Below, in pieces: positions 34,447-44,400 of a stretch of 64,000 nucleotides of DNA. The DNA lies in assembly GCA_037441225.1 (NCBI GenBank), contig JBBISU010000016.1, forward strand, positions 8,039-72,038, given 5' to 3'. The first letter of the stretch is position 1; the number at the start of each line of letters is the position of its first letter. The position numbers and the translations under genes were made by a program. The DNA is from JBBFMJ01 sp037441225 (GTDB lineage Bacteria; Acidobacteriota; Thermoanaerobaculia; UBA2201). The notes beneath the pieces are model-generated. The model was not told the origin of the DNA. It saw nothing but the letters and a program-made list of their open reading frames with translations, and made no database searches.

Positions 34447-34926
34447 ATGAAAATTATTTCAGTTATGGGCGGTTCGGTATGTTCTAAGAAAGAATATGAG
34501 CTTGCTTATCAAATTGGAAAAGTAATTGCAAAAGAGGGCTTTGTTTTGCTTTGTGGAGGTGGTAGTGGGGTTATGGAAGCAGCAGCAAAGGGTGCTTATG
34601 AGGGGGGAGGAATTACTCTTGGAATTCTTCCTGGTTCAAATAAAGGAGAATCTCCACCAAATCCTTACATAAAAATTCCAGTTTTTACAGGTATGTCTGA
34701 TGGAAGGAATTCAATAAATGTTAAGTCCTCTGATGTAATTATTGCAATAGGTGGAGGACCTGGAACCTTATCTGAAATTGCCCTTGCTTTAAAAAACAAT
34801 AAACCAGTTATTTTATTGGAAAGTTTAAGAGTTGATGAAATAATTGAAAATCCAAATCTTTACAAGGCATCAAGTGTGGAAGAAGCATTTGAAATTTTAA
34901 AGAAAATAATTAAATCAAGGCTTTAA
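34447..34926 (+). CDS. LOG-like Rossmann-fold protein (TIGR00725 type)
   Basis: A 159-residue protein with ISVMGGSVCSKKEYELAYQIG, LLCGGGSGVMEAAAKGA and the PGGxGTxxE-type motif as GGGPGTLSEIAL near residue 101. LOG-family members are nucleotide 5'-monophosphate phosphoribohydrolases. This short subgroup is less well defined, and its substrate is unknown. It is preceded by an extended -10 without a ribosome binding site and followed by tRNA-Ser on the other strand. Confidence 0.85.
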   Translation: MKIISVMGGSVCSKKEYELAYQIGKVIAKEGFVLLCGGGSGVMEAAAKGAYEGGGITLGILPGSNKGESPPNPYIKIPVFTGMSDGRNSINVKSSDVIIAIGGGPGTLSEIALALKNNKPVILLESLRVDEIIENPNLYKASSVEEAFEILKKIIKSRL

Positions 34927-34940
34927 GATTAAATTTGAAT

Positions 34941-35027
34941 CGGAGGAGGAGGGATTCGAACCCCCGGTCCTGTTGCCAGGACAACGATTTTCAAGACCGT
35001 CACCTTCGTCCACTCGGTCACTCCTCC
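34941..35027 (-). tRNA. tRNA-Ser (anticodon TGA)
   Basis: An 87-base type II tRNA. The acceptor stem GGAGGAG pairs with CTCCTCC, with discriminator G. The anticodon loop CTTGAAA gives TGA. A long variable arm (TTGTCCTGGCAACAGGACC) and a T-loop GTTCGAATC are present. CCA is not encoded. Confidence 0.96.
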
Positions 35028-35051
35028 ATTTTTATAAATTTTATCACATTT

Positions 35052-35060
35052 TGGTATAAT
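35052..35060 (+). promoter_or_regulatory. extended -10 promoter of the DUF6599/DUF362 operon
   Basis: TGGTATAAT with TATAAT at 35055-35060, 7 bases before the ATG at 35068. No ribosome binding site or clear -35. Confidence 0.6.
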
Positions 35061-35067
35061 TTACTAT

Positions 35068-35535
35068 ATGAAAAAGAATTTTTTAAACCTACTTTTTTTG
35101 CTTCCAATTTTATTTTTTTCTTATTATTTTTTTATAAAAAAACAGGATAATATGAAAATTAATTGGAAACCCTTTTTAAAAGAAAATTTAAAAGCAAATT
35201 TTTATACAAAAGAAAACCTTTATGATTATTTAGACGGTGGTGCTGAAAAAATAATTGAAAGGGGTTTTTTATATTTAAAAGTTTGGGAAAGTTTAAATTT
35301 TACAATAGAGTTTTATTATTTTGATTCAAAAAATGGCTCAAATTTAATCTTTGAAAAATACTTAAAAAAAGAAAAAAGAATTTTTAAAGATTATTTTTAT
35401 GAAATATTTGAAGACCAAGGGGTTGCTATTGCCGGGAAATACTTTCTAAAAATTTATAGTTATTCCAAAGATAAAATTTTTATAGAAAATCAAATTAAAA
35501 ATTTTTTGGAGTGGGCTTATGAAAAAAAGCTTTGA
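35068..35535 (+). CDS. membrane-anchored DUF6599-like protein
   Basis: A 155-residue protein with a hydrophobic N-terminal helix (residues 6-22), probably a signal anchor, then a periplasmic domain. LYDYLDGGAEKIIERGFLYL near residue 50 matches the LYxYxxGGAE signature that I associate with DUF6599. It overlaps the DUF362 gene by 17 bases. The linkage to DUF362 and polyferredoxin genes suggests a part in an electron-transfer or maturation complex at the membrane. Its function is unknown. The family assignment is from memory of the motif. Confidence 0.7.
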   Translation: MKKNFLNLLFLLPILFFSYYFFIKKQDNMKINWKPFLKENLKANFYTKENLYDYLDGGAEKIIERGFLYLKVWESLNFTIEFYYFDSKNGSNLIFEKYLKKEKRIFKDYFYEIFEDQGVAIAGKYFLKIYSYSKDKIFIENQIKNFLEWAYEKKL

Positions 35536-36478
35536 CAGAAGAGAATTTTTAAAAAGGTTTTTTAAAATTGGTTTTGCTTCTGCATTTTCTTCTGCCCTTT
35601 TTCTTTACTTTCACAATAAAGAAAAAAAAGATGAAAAAATTTTTTCTTTTCCTGATTTCAGAAAAAATTTAAAGATAAATCCAGAAATGGTTATTCTTAA
35701 AGGAAAAGATTTAAAAAAAATTGTTGAAACTGGCTTTAAATCAATTGGTGGAATTGAAAAATATTTTAAGAAAGGTGAAACAATTTTGCTAAAGCCAAAT
35801 ATGGCGTGGGATAGGGCACCTGAACAAGGGGCAAATACAAACCCTTATCTTATCTCAGAAGTAGCAAAAATTTTCTTAAAAAATGGTGCAAAAAAAGTCA
35901 TAATTGCTGATGTACCTTGTAATGAAAAAAATAAGGTCCTTGAAAGGTCAGGGATTTTAAGGGAAGGAAGGGCTTCAGGAGCAGAAGTTTTAGTACCTGA
36001 AAACTCTATTTTAGTTAATTTTGGAGGAAAGACAATTAGCAAGTTTGAAGTGGGAGATATATTTTTAAAAGCAGATAGAATAATAAATATGCCTGTTGTC
36101 AAAGTCCATTCTTTGGCTGGGATAACCTGTGCAATGAAAAACTGGTATGGAATTTTAATGGGAAGGAGAAATAGGTTACACCAAGATATTTACCAATCTG
36201 TTGTTGATTTGACAGGGGCAGTGAAATCAACTCTATGTATCATAGATGCCACAAGGATAATGGTTTCAAATGGTCCAACAGGTGGTTCCTTGTCTGATGT
36301 AGTTGAAAAAAATCTTATTGTTTTTACAACAGATGAAGTTGCAGGAGATACTTGGGCAACGGAAATTTTAGGTAAAAGTACTTCATCAAATGTTGCAATT
36401 TCTTTAGCAAAAGCAAAGGGGCTTGGAACTGACAATTATAAAGAAATTTTGAAGGAGACAATAGACCTTGAATCTTAA
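35519..36478 (+). CDS. DUF362-domain protein with twin-arginine signal
   Basis: A 319-residue protein. The N terminus FDRREFLKRFFKIGFASAF has the RR of a Tat signal followed by a hydrophobic stretch, so it should be exported folded. The DUF362 core includes LLKPNMAWDRAPEQGANTNP, VIIADVPCNE, NMPVVKVHSLAG and CAMKNWYGILMG. DUF362 proteins are often linked to iron-sulfur proteins, and a Tat signal fits a cofactor loaded before export. The biochemical role is unknown. It overlaps the following 4Fe-4S gene by 11 bases. Confidence 0.85.
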   Translation: MKKSFDRREFLKRFFKIGFASAFSSALFLYFHNKEKKDEKIFSFPDFRKNLKINPEMVILKGKDLKKIVETGFKSIGGIEKYFKKGETILLKPNMAWDRAPEQGANTNPYLISEVAKIFLKNGAKKVIIADVPCNEKNKVLERSGILREGRASGAEVLVPENSILVNFGGKTISKFEVGDIFLKADRIINMPVVKVHSLAGITCAMKNWYGILMGRRNRLHQDIYQSVVDLTGAVKSTLCIIDATRIMVSNGPTGGSLSDVVEKNLIVFTTDEVAGDTWATEILGKSTSSNVAISLAKAKGLGTDNYKEILKETIDLES

Positions 36479-37940
36479 GACAATTAGATTAATTTATCAA
36501 ATATTTTTTTTCTTTTCTTTTTTTATTTTGATAATTTTAGCAACACCTTTTGTATGGAAGGAAGAGGATTTTTCTCAGGTCCCTTATCCCACAAACTTTT
36601 TCCTTGAAATCTCACCCCTCCATTCTATTTCAACACTTTTATCAACTGGAATAGTTTATAAGAACTTAATTTTATCTTTATTTGTAATTATTTTAACTTT
36701 AATTTTTGGAAGAGTTTTTTGTGGATGGATATGCCCCTTTGGAACTTTGCATCAATTTTTTTCCTGGATTTTCCATTTAAAAAAAGAAAGCATAAAACAA
36801 AATACTTACAAAAAATCATATAAAATTAAATATTTTATCTTAATATTTTTCTTAATTTCTGCTTTCCTTGGCTTAAATTTAGAGGGCTTTTTAGAGCCCT
36901 TATCTTTGATGTACAGATCAATTTCAACTTCCTTTTTGTCAATTTTGCTTTCAAATTTTATAAAAGCAGATTATTCCCACGGCTGGTTTTTAGGTATATT
37001 TTTTATTTTTTTAATTTTTTTAAATTTTATTTTTCCAAGGTTCTGGTGCAGGGTTTTATGCCCCTTGGGTGCCCTTTTGGGGCTTTTATCTTTTTCTCCT
37101 TTATTTAAAATTAATAAAAAAGAGGGCTGTACAAGTTGTAATAAGTGTTTGAAAAATTGTCAAGGAGGGGACGAACCTCACAAAGAACATTATCAAAGAG
37201 AATGTATAGTTTGTTTGAATTGTATTAGTCCCTGTCCTGAAAAGGTTTTATCTTATTCTTTTTTAGGGAAAATTACAGAAAAAGGAAAATTAGATTTATC
37301 CAGAAGGAGCTTAATTTTTACAATTTTTGGATCTCTCTTAATTCCATCTTTGATAAAGTCATCAGCAGGTAGAAAGAAATTTTTAAATTATAATATGATA
37401 AGGCCCCCTGGGGCATTAGAAGAAAGTGAATTTTTAAAAAGGTGCATAAAATGTGGCAGTTGTATGAAGATATGCCCTACAAATGCTCTCCATCCTGCTT
37501 TTTCAGAGACAACTTTTGAAGGCATCTGGACACCTGTTTTAATCCCAAAGATTGGATATTGTGCTCAAAATTGTAATTTATGTAGTTTGGTCTGCCCAAC
37601 TGGTGCAATTGTACCCTTTACAATTGAGGAAAAAATAGCAAAACCAATAAGGATTGGCTCTGCTGTAATTGATCCTTCTCGATGTTTACCCTATGCTTAT
37701 GGAACACCTTGTATTGTTTGTGAAGAGATGTGCCCAACTTCACCTAAATCAATTTATTTTGAAGAAAAGGAAATTGATGTAAGGGGAGAAAAAAAATCCA
37801 TAAAACTGCCAAAAGTTGATTTGAAGTATTGCAATGGCTGTGGGATATGTGAAAACAAATGCCCAATCCAGTCCCATCCTGCAATTTATGTAATTTCAGC
37901 TGGGGAGACAAGACAAAAAGAAAACAAAATTTTACTTTAA
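36468..37940 (+). CDS. NapH/NosR-like membrane polyferredoxin
   Basis: A 490-residue protein. About four membrane helices in residues 1-200 carry FCGWICPFGTLHQFF and WCRVLCPLGALLGLL, the CxxxCP motifs of NapH/NosR/CcoG proteins. Several 4Fe-4S cluster motifs follow: CTSCNKCLKNC, CIVCLNCISPCP, CIKCGSCMKICP, CNLCSLVCP and CNGCGICENKCP. An internal SRRSLIFTIFGS segment looks like a second twin-arginine-like helix. It should move electrons between the quinone pool and a periplasmic acceptor. The start is a TTG inside the DUF362 stop region, the only start that keeps the first helix. Partner and donor are unknown. Confidence 0.88.
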   Translation: MNLKTIRLIYQIFFFFSFFILIILATPFVWKEEDFSQVPYPTNFFLEISPLHSISTLLSTGIVYKNLILSLFVIILTLIFGRVFCGWICPFGTLHQFFSWIFHLKKESIKQNTYKKSYKIKYFILIFFLISAFLGLNLEGFLEPLSLMYRSISTSFLSILLSNFIKADYSHGWFLGIFFIFLIFLNFIFPRFWCRVLCPLGALLGLLSFSPLFKINKKEGCTSCNKCLKNCQGGDEPHKEHYQRECIVCLNCISPCPEKVLSYSFLGKITEKGKLDLSRRSLIFTIFGSLLIPSLIKSSAGRKKFLNYNMIRPPGALEESEFLKRCIKCGSCMKICPTNALHPAFSETTFEGIWTPVLIPKIGYCAQNCNLCSLVCPTGAIVPFTIEEKIAKPIRIGSAVIDPSRCLPYAYGTPCIVCEEMCPTSPKSIYFEEKEIDVRGEKKSIKLPKVDLKYCNGCGICENKCPIQSHPAIYVISAGETRQKENKILL

Positions 37941-37951
37941 TTCAAAAATTA

Positions 37952-37960
37952 TGTTATAAA
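37952..37960 (+). promoter_or_regulatory. extended -10 promoter of the M64 peptidase gene
   Basis: TGTTATAAA, with TATAAA at 37955-37960, then 6 bases to the ATG at 37967. No ribosome binding site. Confidence 0.5.
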
Positions 37961-37966
37961 ATTCTT

Positions 37967-39415
37967 ATGAAAAAAATTTTAACTTTCTTTTACCTTTTAA
38001 TACCAATTTTTTCTTTTTCTTCCTTTGATGAATATTTTTATCCAAAAAGCATAAGAATTGATTTTTATCACACAGGAAATTCAAAGGAAGAAGTTATTTC
38101 AATTGATAAATTTTATTTGATTGACCACTGGGCAGGGTCTATAAAAAATTTAATAGATCCTTCTGACTTAGGAAAATATAAGGTTGAAATTTTTACAATG
38201 GATGATGTTTTAATCTTTTCATATAATTTTGATTCAATTTTTGCAGAATACCAGACAACAAAAAATGCAATTGATGGAACTAAGAAAACCTTTTCAGAAT
38301 CAGTTTTAATTCCTTATCCAAAGGATGATTTTAAATTAAAGATAAAGAAAAGGCAAAAGAGAAATGAATATTTAATTGTTTTTGAAGAAGATATTAATTT
38401 AAGTGAAATTTTTATTTCAAAAGAAAAAAGGAAAGGGGATTATTTTATCTGGGAAAAAAATTTATGTGGGGAACCATCAAATTGTGTTGATATTGTGATT
38501 TTGGCTGAGGGCTATACAAAAAAAGAAAAGAAAAAAGCAACTTCTGATTTTGAAAAATTTTACAATATATTCTTTTCTCAAGAACCTTATAAAAGTTTTA
38601 AAGATAAATTTAACTTTTATGGAGTTTTTGTTTCTTCTGAGGAAAGTGGATGTGATGAGCCCTCTTTTGGCATCTGGAAAAACACTCCCTTTGGCACTTC
38701 CTTTGATTCTTTGGGCTCAGAAAGATATATTTTATCAGAAGAAAATAAAAATATAAGGGATTGGGCATCCCTTGTTCCTTATGATTCAATTTTAATTATG
38801 ATAAACCACAAAAGATATGGTGGAGGTGGAATTTATAACCTTTATGCTACTTTTACAGCAAATAACTTATGGAAAGATTACCTTTTACTCCATGAGTTCG
38901 GGCATTCCTTTGGTGGGCTGGCAGATGAATATTACACTTCTTCTACCTCTTATGAGGAATTTTATAAAATTGATGAAGAACCAGCAGAACCAAATATAAC
39001 TGCTCTTTTAAAAGGTGAGCCCTTAAAATGGGGTTCTTTTGTATTAAAAGACACGCCAATCCCCACGCCATGGGAAAAAGAAAAATTTGATAATATGGAT
39101 TTAGAATATCAAAAGGAAAGGGAAAAATTAAATGAAGAGATAAAAGAAGCAAAGAAAAATAAAGATATAGAAAAAATTAAAATACTGGAAGAAAAGATAA
39201 ACAATTTGAGTTTAGAAAATTATAAAAAATTGGAAAAATTTTTCAATGAAAGCAAGTGGAAAGGTATTGTTGGTGCTTTTGAAGGTGCTGGGTATCAAAG
39301 CAAAGGGCTTTACAGGCCTGAAATTGACTGTATTATGTTTTCAAGGGGCAAAAGACCTTATTGCAAAGTTTGCACAGAAGCAATCATTAAAAGGATAAAA
39401 TATTTAACAGAATAA
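37967..39415 (+). CDS. M64-family zinc metallopeptidase, secreted
   Basis: About 482 residues from the ATG chosen here, which gives a clean signal peptide (KKILTFFYLLIPIFSFSS). An in-frame start 108 bases upstream would begin inside the previous gene and bury the signal. The zinc motif is HEFGHSFGGLADEYY near residue 310, and VDIVILAEGYTKKEKKKA and ARDWA-like segments are typical of the IgA-peptidase M64 family. A charged coiled segment (YQKEREKLNEEIKEAKKN) is inserted near the C terminus before ECIMFSRGK-like DCIMFSRGKRPYCKVC. It should act in the periplasm or outside. Its substrate is unknown. Confidence 0.85.
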   Translation: MKKILTFFYLLIPIFSFSSFDEYFYPKSIRIDFYHTGNSKEEVISIDKFYLIDHWAGSIKNLIDPSDLGKYKVEIFTMDDVLIFSYNFDSIFAEYQTTKNAIDGTKKTFSESVLIPYPKDDFKLKIKKRQKRNEYLIVFEEDINLSEIFISKEKRKGDYFIWEKNLCGEPSNCVDIVILAEGYTKKEKKKATSDFEKFYNIFFSQEPYKSFKDKFNFYGVFVSSEESGCDEPSFGIWKNTPFGTSFDSLGSERYILSEENKNIRDWASLVPYDSILIMINHKRYGGGGIYNLYATFTANNLWKDYLLLHEFGHSFGGLADEYYTSSTSYEEFYKIDEEPAEPNITALLKGEPLKWGSFVLKDTPIPTPWEKEKFDNMDLEYQKEREKLNEEIKEAKKNKDIEKIKILEEKINNLSLENYKKLEKFFNESKWKGIVGAFEGAGYQSKGLYRPEIDCIMFSRGKRPYCKVCTEAIIKRIKYLTE

Positions 39416-39524
39416 ATAATTTTTTAAAATAAATTCCTTAATATAAATCTCATTATCTAAAATTTTTTTGAAAAAATTATTTCTTTTTACAAGAATTTAA
39501 ATCAAAAAAAACCAAAAATAAATT

Positions 39525-39895
39525 TTAATTATCTAATTTTAAAAATGCAGGGGCAAGGACATGAGAATGAATTCCACCAGGAGAAATCTTATACACATAT
39601 TTTAAGTCCAAAACTTTAACTGGAATGTTTTTACTTTCAAATGTTCCATCCCCAAGTTGCCCTAAAGAGTTATTGCCCAAAGCCCAGACAGTTCCATCAC
39701 TTTTTAAGGATAATGAATGCCAGCCACCTGATGAAATTGAAACCATATCTTCTAAATTCATTACTTGAACTGGAGAAGCTTCATAATAAGGGAGATAATT
39801 ATTCCCAAATTGCCAATCAAAGGGTAAGGGCGTTGAAAGTCCCGGTGCATCTACTGTGTCAAATCTCGTTCCTCTTTCATCCTCAGCGTATATTC
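39525..39895 (-). pseudogene. remnant of an RCC1-repeat protein gene
   Basis: The minus strand encodes one good RCC1/beta-propeller repeat (SGGWHSLSLKSDGTVWALG, NNSLGQLGDGTF) ending at a stop. Open frame continues upstream of any ATG through FDTVDAPGLSTPLPFDWQFG to a TGA near 39893. A single repeat is far short of the seven in a propeller, and the N terminus, signal and start are missing, so this is the 3' end of a larger surface-protein gene. RCC1-repeat proteins in such bacteria are usually large and secreted. The gap from 39416 to 39524 holds nothing I recognise. Confidence 0.7.
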
Positions 39896-40104
39896 AATAC
39901 GACTTAAGGTGCAACCAACTTATTTTTCTTGTTTCTGCCCCAATCTTTCAACGCTTTTGGGTTTCCTTTCCCCCAAATTTTTTTAAGGTATAAATGGTAA
40001 AACAGTACCCTATATGGTTTCCTGAAAAGGAAATATTTAAAATTGTTACACAATAAATTGCATTATTTTTCTCAATTAAACCATTTATATTATTTATGGA
40101 CAGG

Positions 40105-40210
40105 GACAACGCACTACTGCGCTGTTTCGGGCGGGGACAAGCCCAGCCGCTACAGATTGCCACAAAAATTCAATAAAACACGGGCAACGGACTACTGCTC
40201 TATTTTAAGC
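40105..40210 (-). repeat. mosaic intergenic repeat cluster C
   Basis: Read on the minus strand from about 40210: AAAATAGAGCAGTAG, TCCGTTGCCCGTGTTT, a spacer containing GAATTTTTGTGGCAATCTGT, then AGCGGCTGGGCTTGTCCCCG and CCCGAAAC. This follows cluster A (3849-3955) module for module, with A carrying one extra GTAGCAGAGCAGCA insertion. The G+C hairpin is partly degraded here. The rest of the 824-base region 39416-40239, outside this and the RCC1 remnant, shows no gene. Confidence 0.82.
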
Positions 40211-40239
40211 CATCTACTTTCCGATTGCATTTTTTAGAT

Positions 40240-41418
40240 TTATGGCGTTATTGTACAAAGATATGATTTTAAATACTCTGATTCAGGGCAATAAATGTTT
40301 ATTGGATGGTCAAAAGCAGCACCCTTTTTATATAAAATCCTTAAATTTACTTTCGTGTTTTTTGCTGCTTCATAGATTATTTGCTGAAACAATTGGTTTG
40401 ATATATGGGAAGAACAGGAGCAGGTGAGCAAAAAACCCTGAGGTCTTAAAAGTTTAATTGCTTGTATATTTAAGTCCCTATATCCTTTGATTGCATTTTC
40501 AATCTGTGACTTATTTTTGCATAAAGCAGGTGGATCTAATATTATTATGTCAAACTTTGTCCCTTTTTTTACTAAATGTCTTAAATAATCAAAGCAATCT
40601 TCTTGTATATTTATTGCCACATCCTTTGAAAAACCATTTAAATTATGGTTTTCTTCTGACAATTTCAATGCAGGGAGGGATGTGTCAATATTTTGAACAG
40701 CTCTTGCTCCTCCTTTTAATGCATAGACAGAAAAACTACCTGAATAGGAAAAACAATTTAAAACTTCTGCACCATTTGAAATTTCTTTAATTAAATTTCT
40801 GTTTTCCCTTTGGTCTAAAAAGAAACCTGTTTTTTGGCCATTTTCTATATCAACATAAAATTTTAATCCGTTCTCTTTGATTAAAAGGGGCATCTTTGCC
40901 TTACTTGAAATCCATCTGTCAACAAGTGTAATTTTTTCCTGAAACCTTCCATCAACATTATTTTTTTCAAAAAAATAGGGTGAGGGCCATTGCTTTTTTA
41001 TGTGAGTATAAAGGTACTCTTCTTTTATTCTTTCCCAACCCTCAACTGTTGTTGAGACAACAACAACATCACTGTATACATCACAGGTTACCCCTGGAAG
41101 AAAATCCCCTTCTGAATTTATTAATCTAAAAGCATCTGTATCACCTTTGAGAAGCAATCTCCTTAAATTTATAGCATCCCTTATCTTTTCTCCAATAATC
41201 TTTTCTCTTCCCTTTTCATAAGGTCTAAATTCAAGTATTCTGCATTTTATCTGTGATTTTGAACTGAAAATTCCCCAGGCTAATTTTTCTCCTTTAAAAT
41301 CAGTAACTTCACAAAAAGAACCATCCCCATTGACTTTATAGATTGAGCTTTCAAAAATCCAAGGGTGCCTTTGTTCAATTGTCTTTTCTCTTCCCTTTTT
41401 TAACTCAATTGTGATCAT
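40240..41418 (-). CDS. RlmI-like class I rRNA methyltransferase
   Basis: A 392-residue SAM-dependent methyltransferase. The N-terminal ~75 residues form a PUA-like RNA-binding domain (RHPWIFESSIYKVNG). The methyltransferase core has NCFSYSGSFSVYALKGGA (SAM motif I), IILDPPALCKNKSQ (motif IV) and the LLTCSCSSHIS segment with conserved Cys. RlmI makes m5C in 23S rRNA. Related proteins differ in target, so the site is not certain. AGGAGG lies before the ATG, just after the dnaE stop, so it is probably co-transcribed with dnaE. Confidence 0.88.
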   Translation of the reverse strand: MITIELKKGREKTIEQRHPWIFESSIYKVNGDGSFCEVTDFKGEKLAWGIFSSKSQIKCRILEFRPYEKGREKIIGEKIRDAINLRRLLLKGDTDAFRLINSEGDFLPGVTCDVYSDVVVVSTTVEGWERIKEEYLYTHIKKQWPSPYFFEKNNVDGRFQEKITLVDRWISSKAKMPLLIKENGLKFYVDIENGQKTGFFLDQRENRNLIKEISNGAEVLNCFSYSGSFSVYALKGGARAVQNIDTSLPALKLSEENHNLNGFSKDVAINIQEDCFDYLRHLVKKGTKFDIIILDPPALCKNKSQIENAIKGYRDLNIQAIKLLRPQGFLLTCSCSSHISNQLFQQIIYEAAKNTKVNLRILYKKGAAFDHPINIYCPESEYLKSYLCTITP

Positions 41419-41429
41419 CCTACTTCCTC

Positions 41430-44400
41430 CTAAACTAAAAACAAAATTGAGTTTTTTCCCAAGATATTTTCAATTTCTGAAATAAAATTATCATTGGGAT
41501 TAACAGAAATTGGTATTTCTGGTTTTAAATAAAGTTTGTAGTAGCCATCTTTTAAATATAGAAAAAGTATCGGAACATTTCCTGGAAATTTTTTAAGGTT
41601 TTGATAAAGTTTTAAAGCTAGTTCTTCATCAATTTCACCTGAAATCTTTAACAATATCTTAGATGCTCTCATCTGTGCTGCTTTTGTCAATGGATAAATC
41701 TCTTTTGCCCTCATTTCAATTCCATTTTCTAAAACAACAACATTCCCTTTTACAAGGACCACAGAATTTTCTTCAATAAAATTTCCATATTTATCATAAA
41801 CATCAGGAAAAGCAACAACTCTTATTTCTCCATACCTATCTTCTAAGGAAAATATTACATAACTTTTATTTGGATTTTGTCCTGATTTCGTTACTTTTTG
41901 CTGAATATTAGAAATTACACCTCCAACTCTTACTTCTCTTCCTTCCCATTCTTCCAATTCTGAGATATTTGCTTCACAAAATTTTTCAACCAAATCTTCA
42001 TATCCATCCATAGGATGTCCAGAAAAATAAAATCCAAGGGCTTCCTTTTCATAAGATAATATTTTTTGTTCTTCTTCTTTTTCCTCTCCTTCTAAATTTA
42101 AATCCTCAACAAATAAAAAGAATTGCCCTGATTCTTTTATCTGTTTATATCTCTGTGAATAATCCATTATCTTATCTATGTTTCCTAAGAGCAAATTTCT
42201 TGAAATTTTAAATGTATCAAAAGCTCCTGCCTTAATCAATGCTTCCATTGTTTTTTTATTTACAAAATGTGGATCAACTTTCCTTAAAAAATCTGAAAGT
42301 GAAGTAAATTCGCCCTCTTTTCTTTTTTCAATAATATGAAAAGCACTTTTTTCTCCCATCCCTTTTATTCCTAAAAAACCAAAACGAAGGTTTTTTTCTT
42401 CAACAGAAAAGCTTATATCGGATTTATTGATATCTGGGGGTAAGAGTTTTATGCCATTTTTTTCAGCACTTCTTATATATTTGACCATTTTTGGTGTTTC
42501 ATCTACAACAGAATCTAAAAGCCTTGCAATGAAATAATGGGGATAATAAGTTTTCAAATAAGCTGTGATGTATGCAAGGTAAGCATAAGAGACGGAATGG
42601 GATTTATTAAATCCATAACCAGCAAATGGTTCTATTAAATCAAATATTTTTTTTGCTATTTGCTCTTTAACTCCCTTTTGCTTTGCTCCTTTTATGAACT
42701 CTTCTTCTTCTTTTTTCATTAATTCTTTTTGTTTTTTGCCCATTGCTTTTCTTAAAAGGTCTGCCCTTGCCATTGAATAACCTGCAATATCTACTGCAAT
42801 TTGCATAACCTGTTCTTGATATACAATAATTCCATAGGTTTCACCTAATATCTTTTCCAGCTCAGGCAATATATATTGAATTTCTTCTTTTCCATTTTTT
42901 CTTTTAATGAAAGAATCAACGGTTCCAGCTAAAAGTGCCCCAGGTCTATACAAAGCATTCATAGCAATTAAATCATTTAATGAATTTGGTTTTAATTTTT
43001 TTAAATTTTCCTTCATTCCATTTGATTCAAATTGAAATATTCCATCAGTATCAGCCCTTGAAAACAAATTGAAAACCTCTGGATCATCAAAGGGAATTTT
43101 AATTGGATCTATTTCTATTTTTTCTTTTTCTTTTATATCTTTTAATGTTTTTTCAACAACGGTCAAGGTCTTTAAGCCTAGGATATCCATCTTAAGAAGT
43201 CCCAATTTTTCCAGGTGTTCATGTGTATATTGGATTATTACTTCTTTTTCCTTTGGACCTAAAGCTAAAGGAACATAATCCCAGGTCTTTGTAGGGGTAA
43301 TAACAATTCCAGCAGCATGGACTGAAACATTTCTATTTAAACCCTCTAATTTTTTACAATAGTTTAATAACATTTCAATTTCTTTGTTTTCCTTATATAA
43401 CTTGTTTAAATATGAAGATGTCTCAAGGGCTTTTTCAATTGTCATATTTGGATCTGGGATGAGTTTTGCTATTTTGTCTGCCTTCTCATAAGGAAAATCT
43501 AAAACCCTTGCTACATCCCTTATAACTCCTTTTGCTTTTAAAGGTTTGAAGGTAACTATTTGACAAACATTTTCCTGTCCATATTTATTTTTAATATAAT
43601 CTAAGACATCAGCTCTTCTTTCATGCCCAACATCTACATCAATATCGGGCATACTAATTCTTTCTGGATTTAAAAACCTTTCAAAAATTAAATTGTGTTC
43701 TAAGGGATCTATATCAACTATTCTTAAGGCATAAGCAACGAGGGAGCCTGCAGAAGAGCCCCTCCCGGGTCCTACTGGAATATTTTTTCCTCTTGCATAA
43801 TTTATAATATCATGGAGTATTAAAAAATATGAAGGAAAATTCATTGACTCTATTATATTTAATTCCTTTTCAAGGCGTTCCCAATAAACTTCAGGTAATT
43901 TATTTTTTGTACCTCTTTCCATCAATCTTTTTTTTAACCCTTCTTCTGCCAGATACCTTAAATATTGGCTTGAGGTTTGGAAATTTTGAGGGATCTCAAA
44001 ATGAGGAAGGTGGTAACTTTCTTTCTTAAAATTAATATTGACCATCTCAGCAATTTTTAATGTATTTTTTACTGCTTCCTCCAAATTTTTAAATATTTCT
44101 TTCATTTCTTCTGGCGTTTTTAAATAATATTCACTTCCTTTAAAGGTTAATCTATTTGGGTCTTTTAATTTCTGATTAGTTCCAATGCAAAGTAATATCT
44201 CCTGTAGAATTGCATCCTCTTTCTTGAAATAATGGGCATCATTTGTTGCAACAACTGGTATATCCAATTCTTTTGAAATTTCAAGAAGGGAAGGAAGAAT
44301 TATTCTTTGTTCTTCGAGTCCAGTAAGCATTAGCTCCAAATAAAATCTATCCTTTCCAAAAAGGTCTTTTAATTTTTCTGCATATTTTTTTGCTTTTTCT

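Noticed and set aside
37859..37966. Longer start for the M64 peptidase
   Set aside because: It lies inside the polyferredoxin gene and would bury a clear signal peptide 36 residues in.
39826..39960. Two CTTTCAACGC-like words resembling parts of CRISPR repeats
   Set aside because: Only two imperfect copies, in opposite orientation, one inside the RCC1 remnant.
40043..40237. 64-residue open frame before the rlmI-like gene
   Set aside because: It runs across repeat cluster C and has no coding signature.
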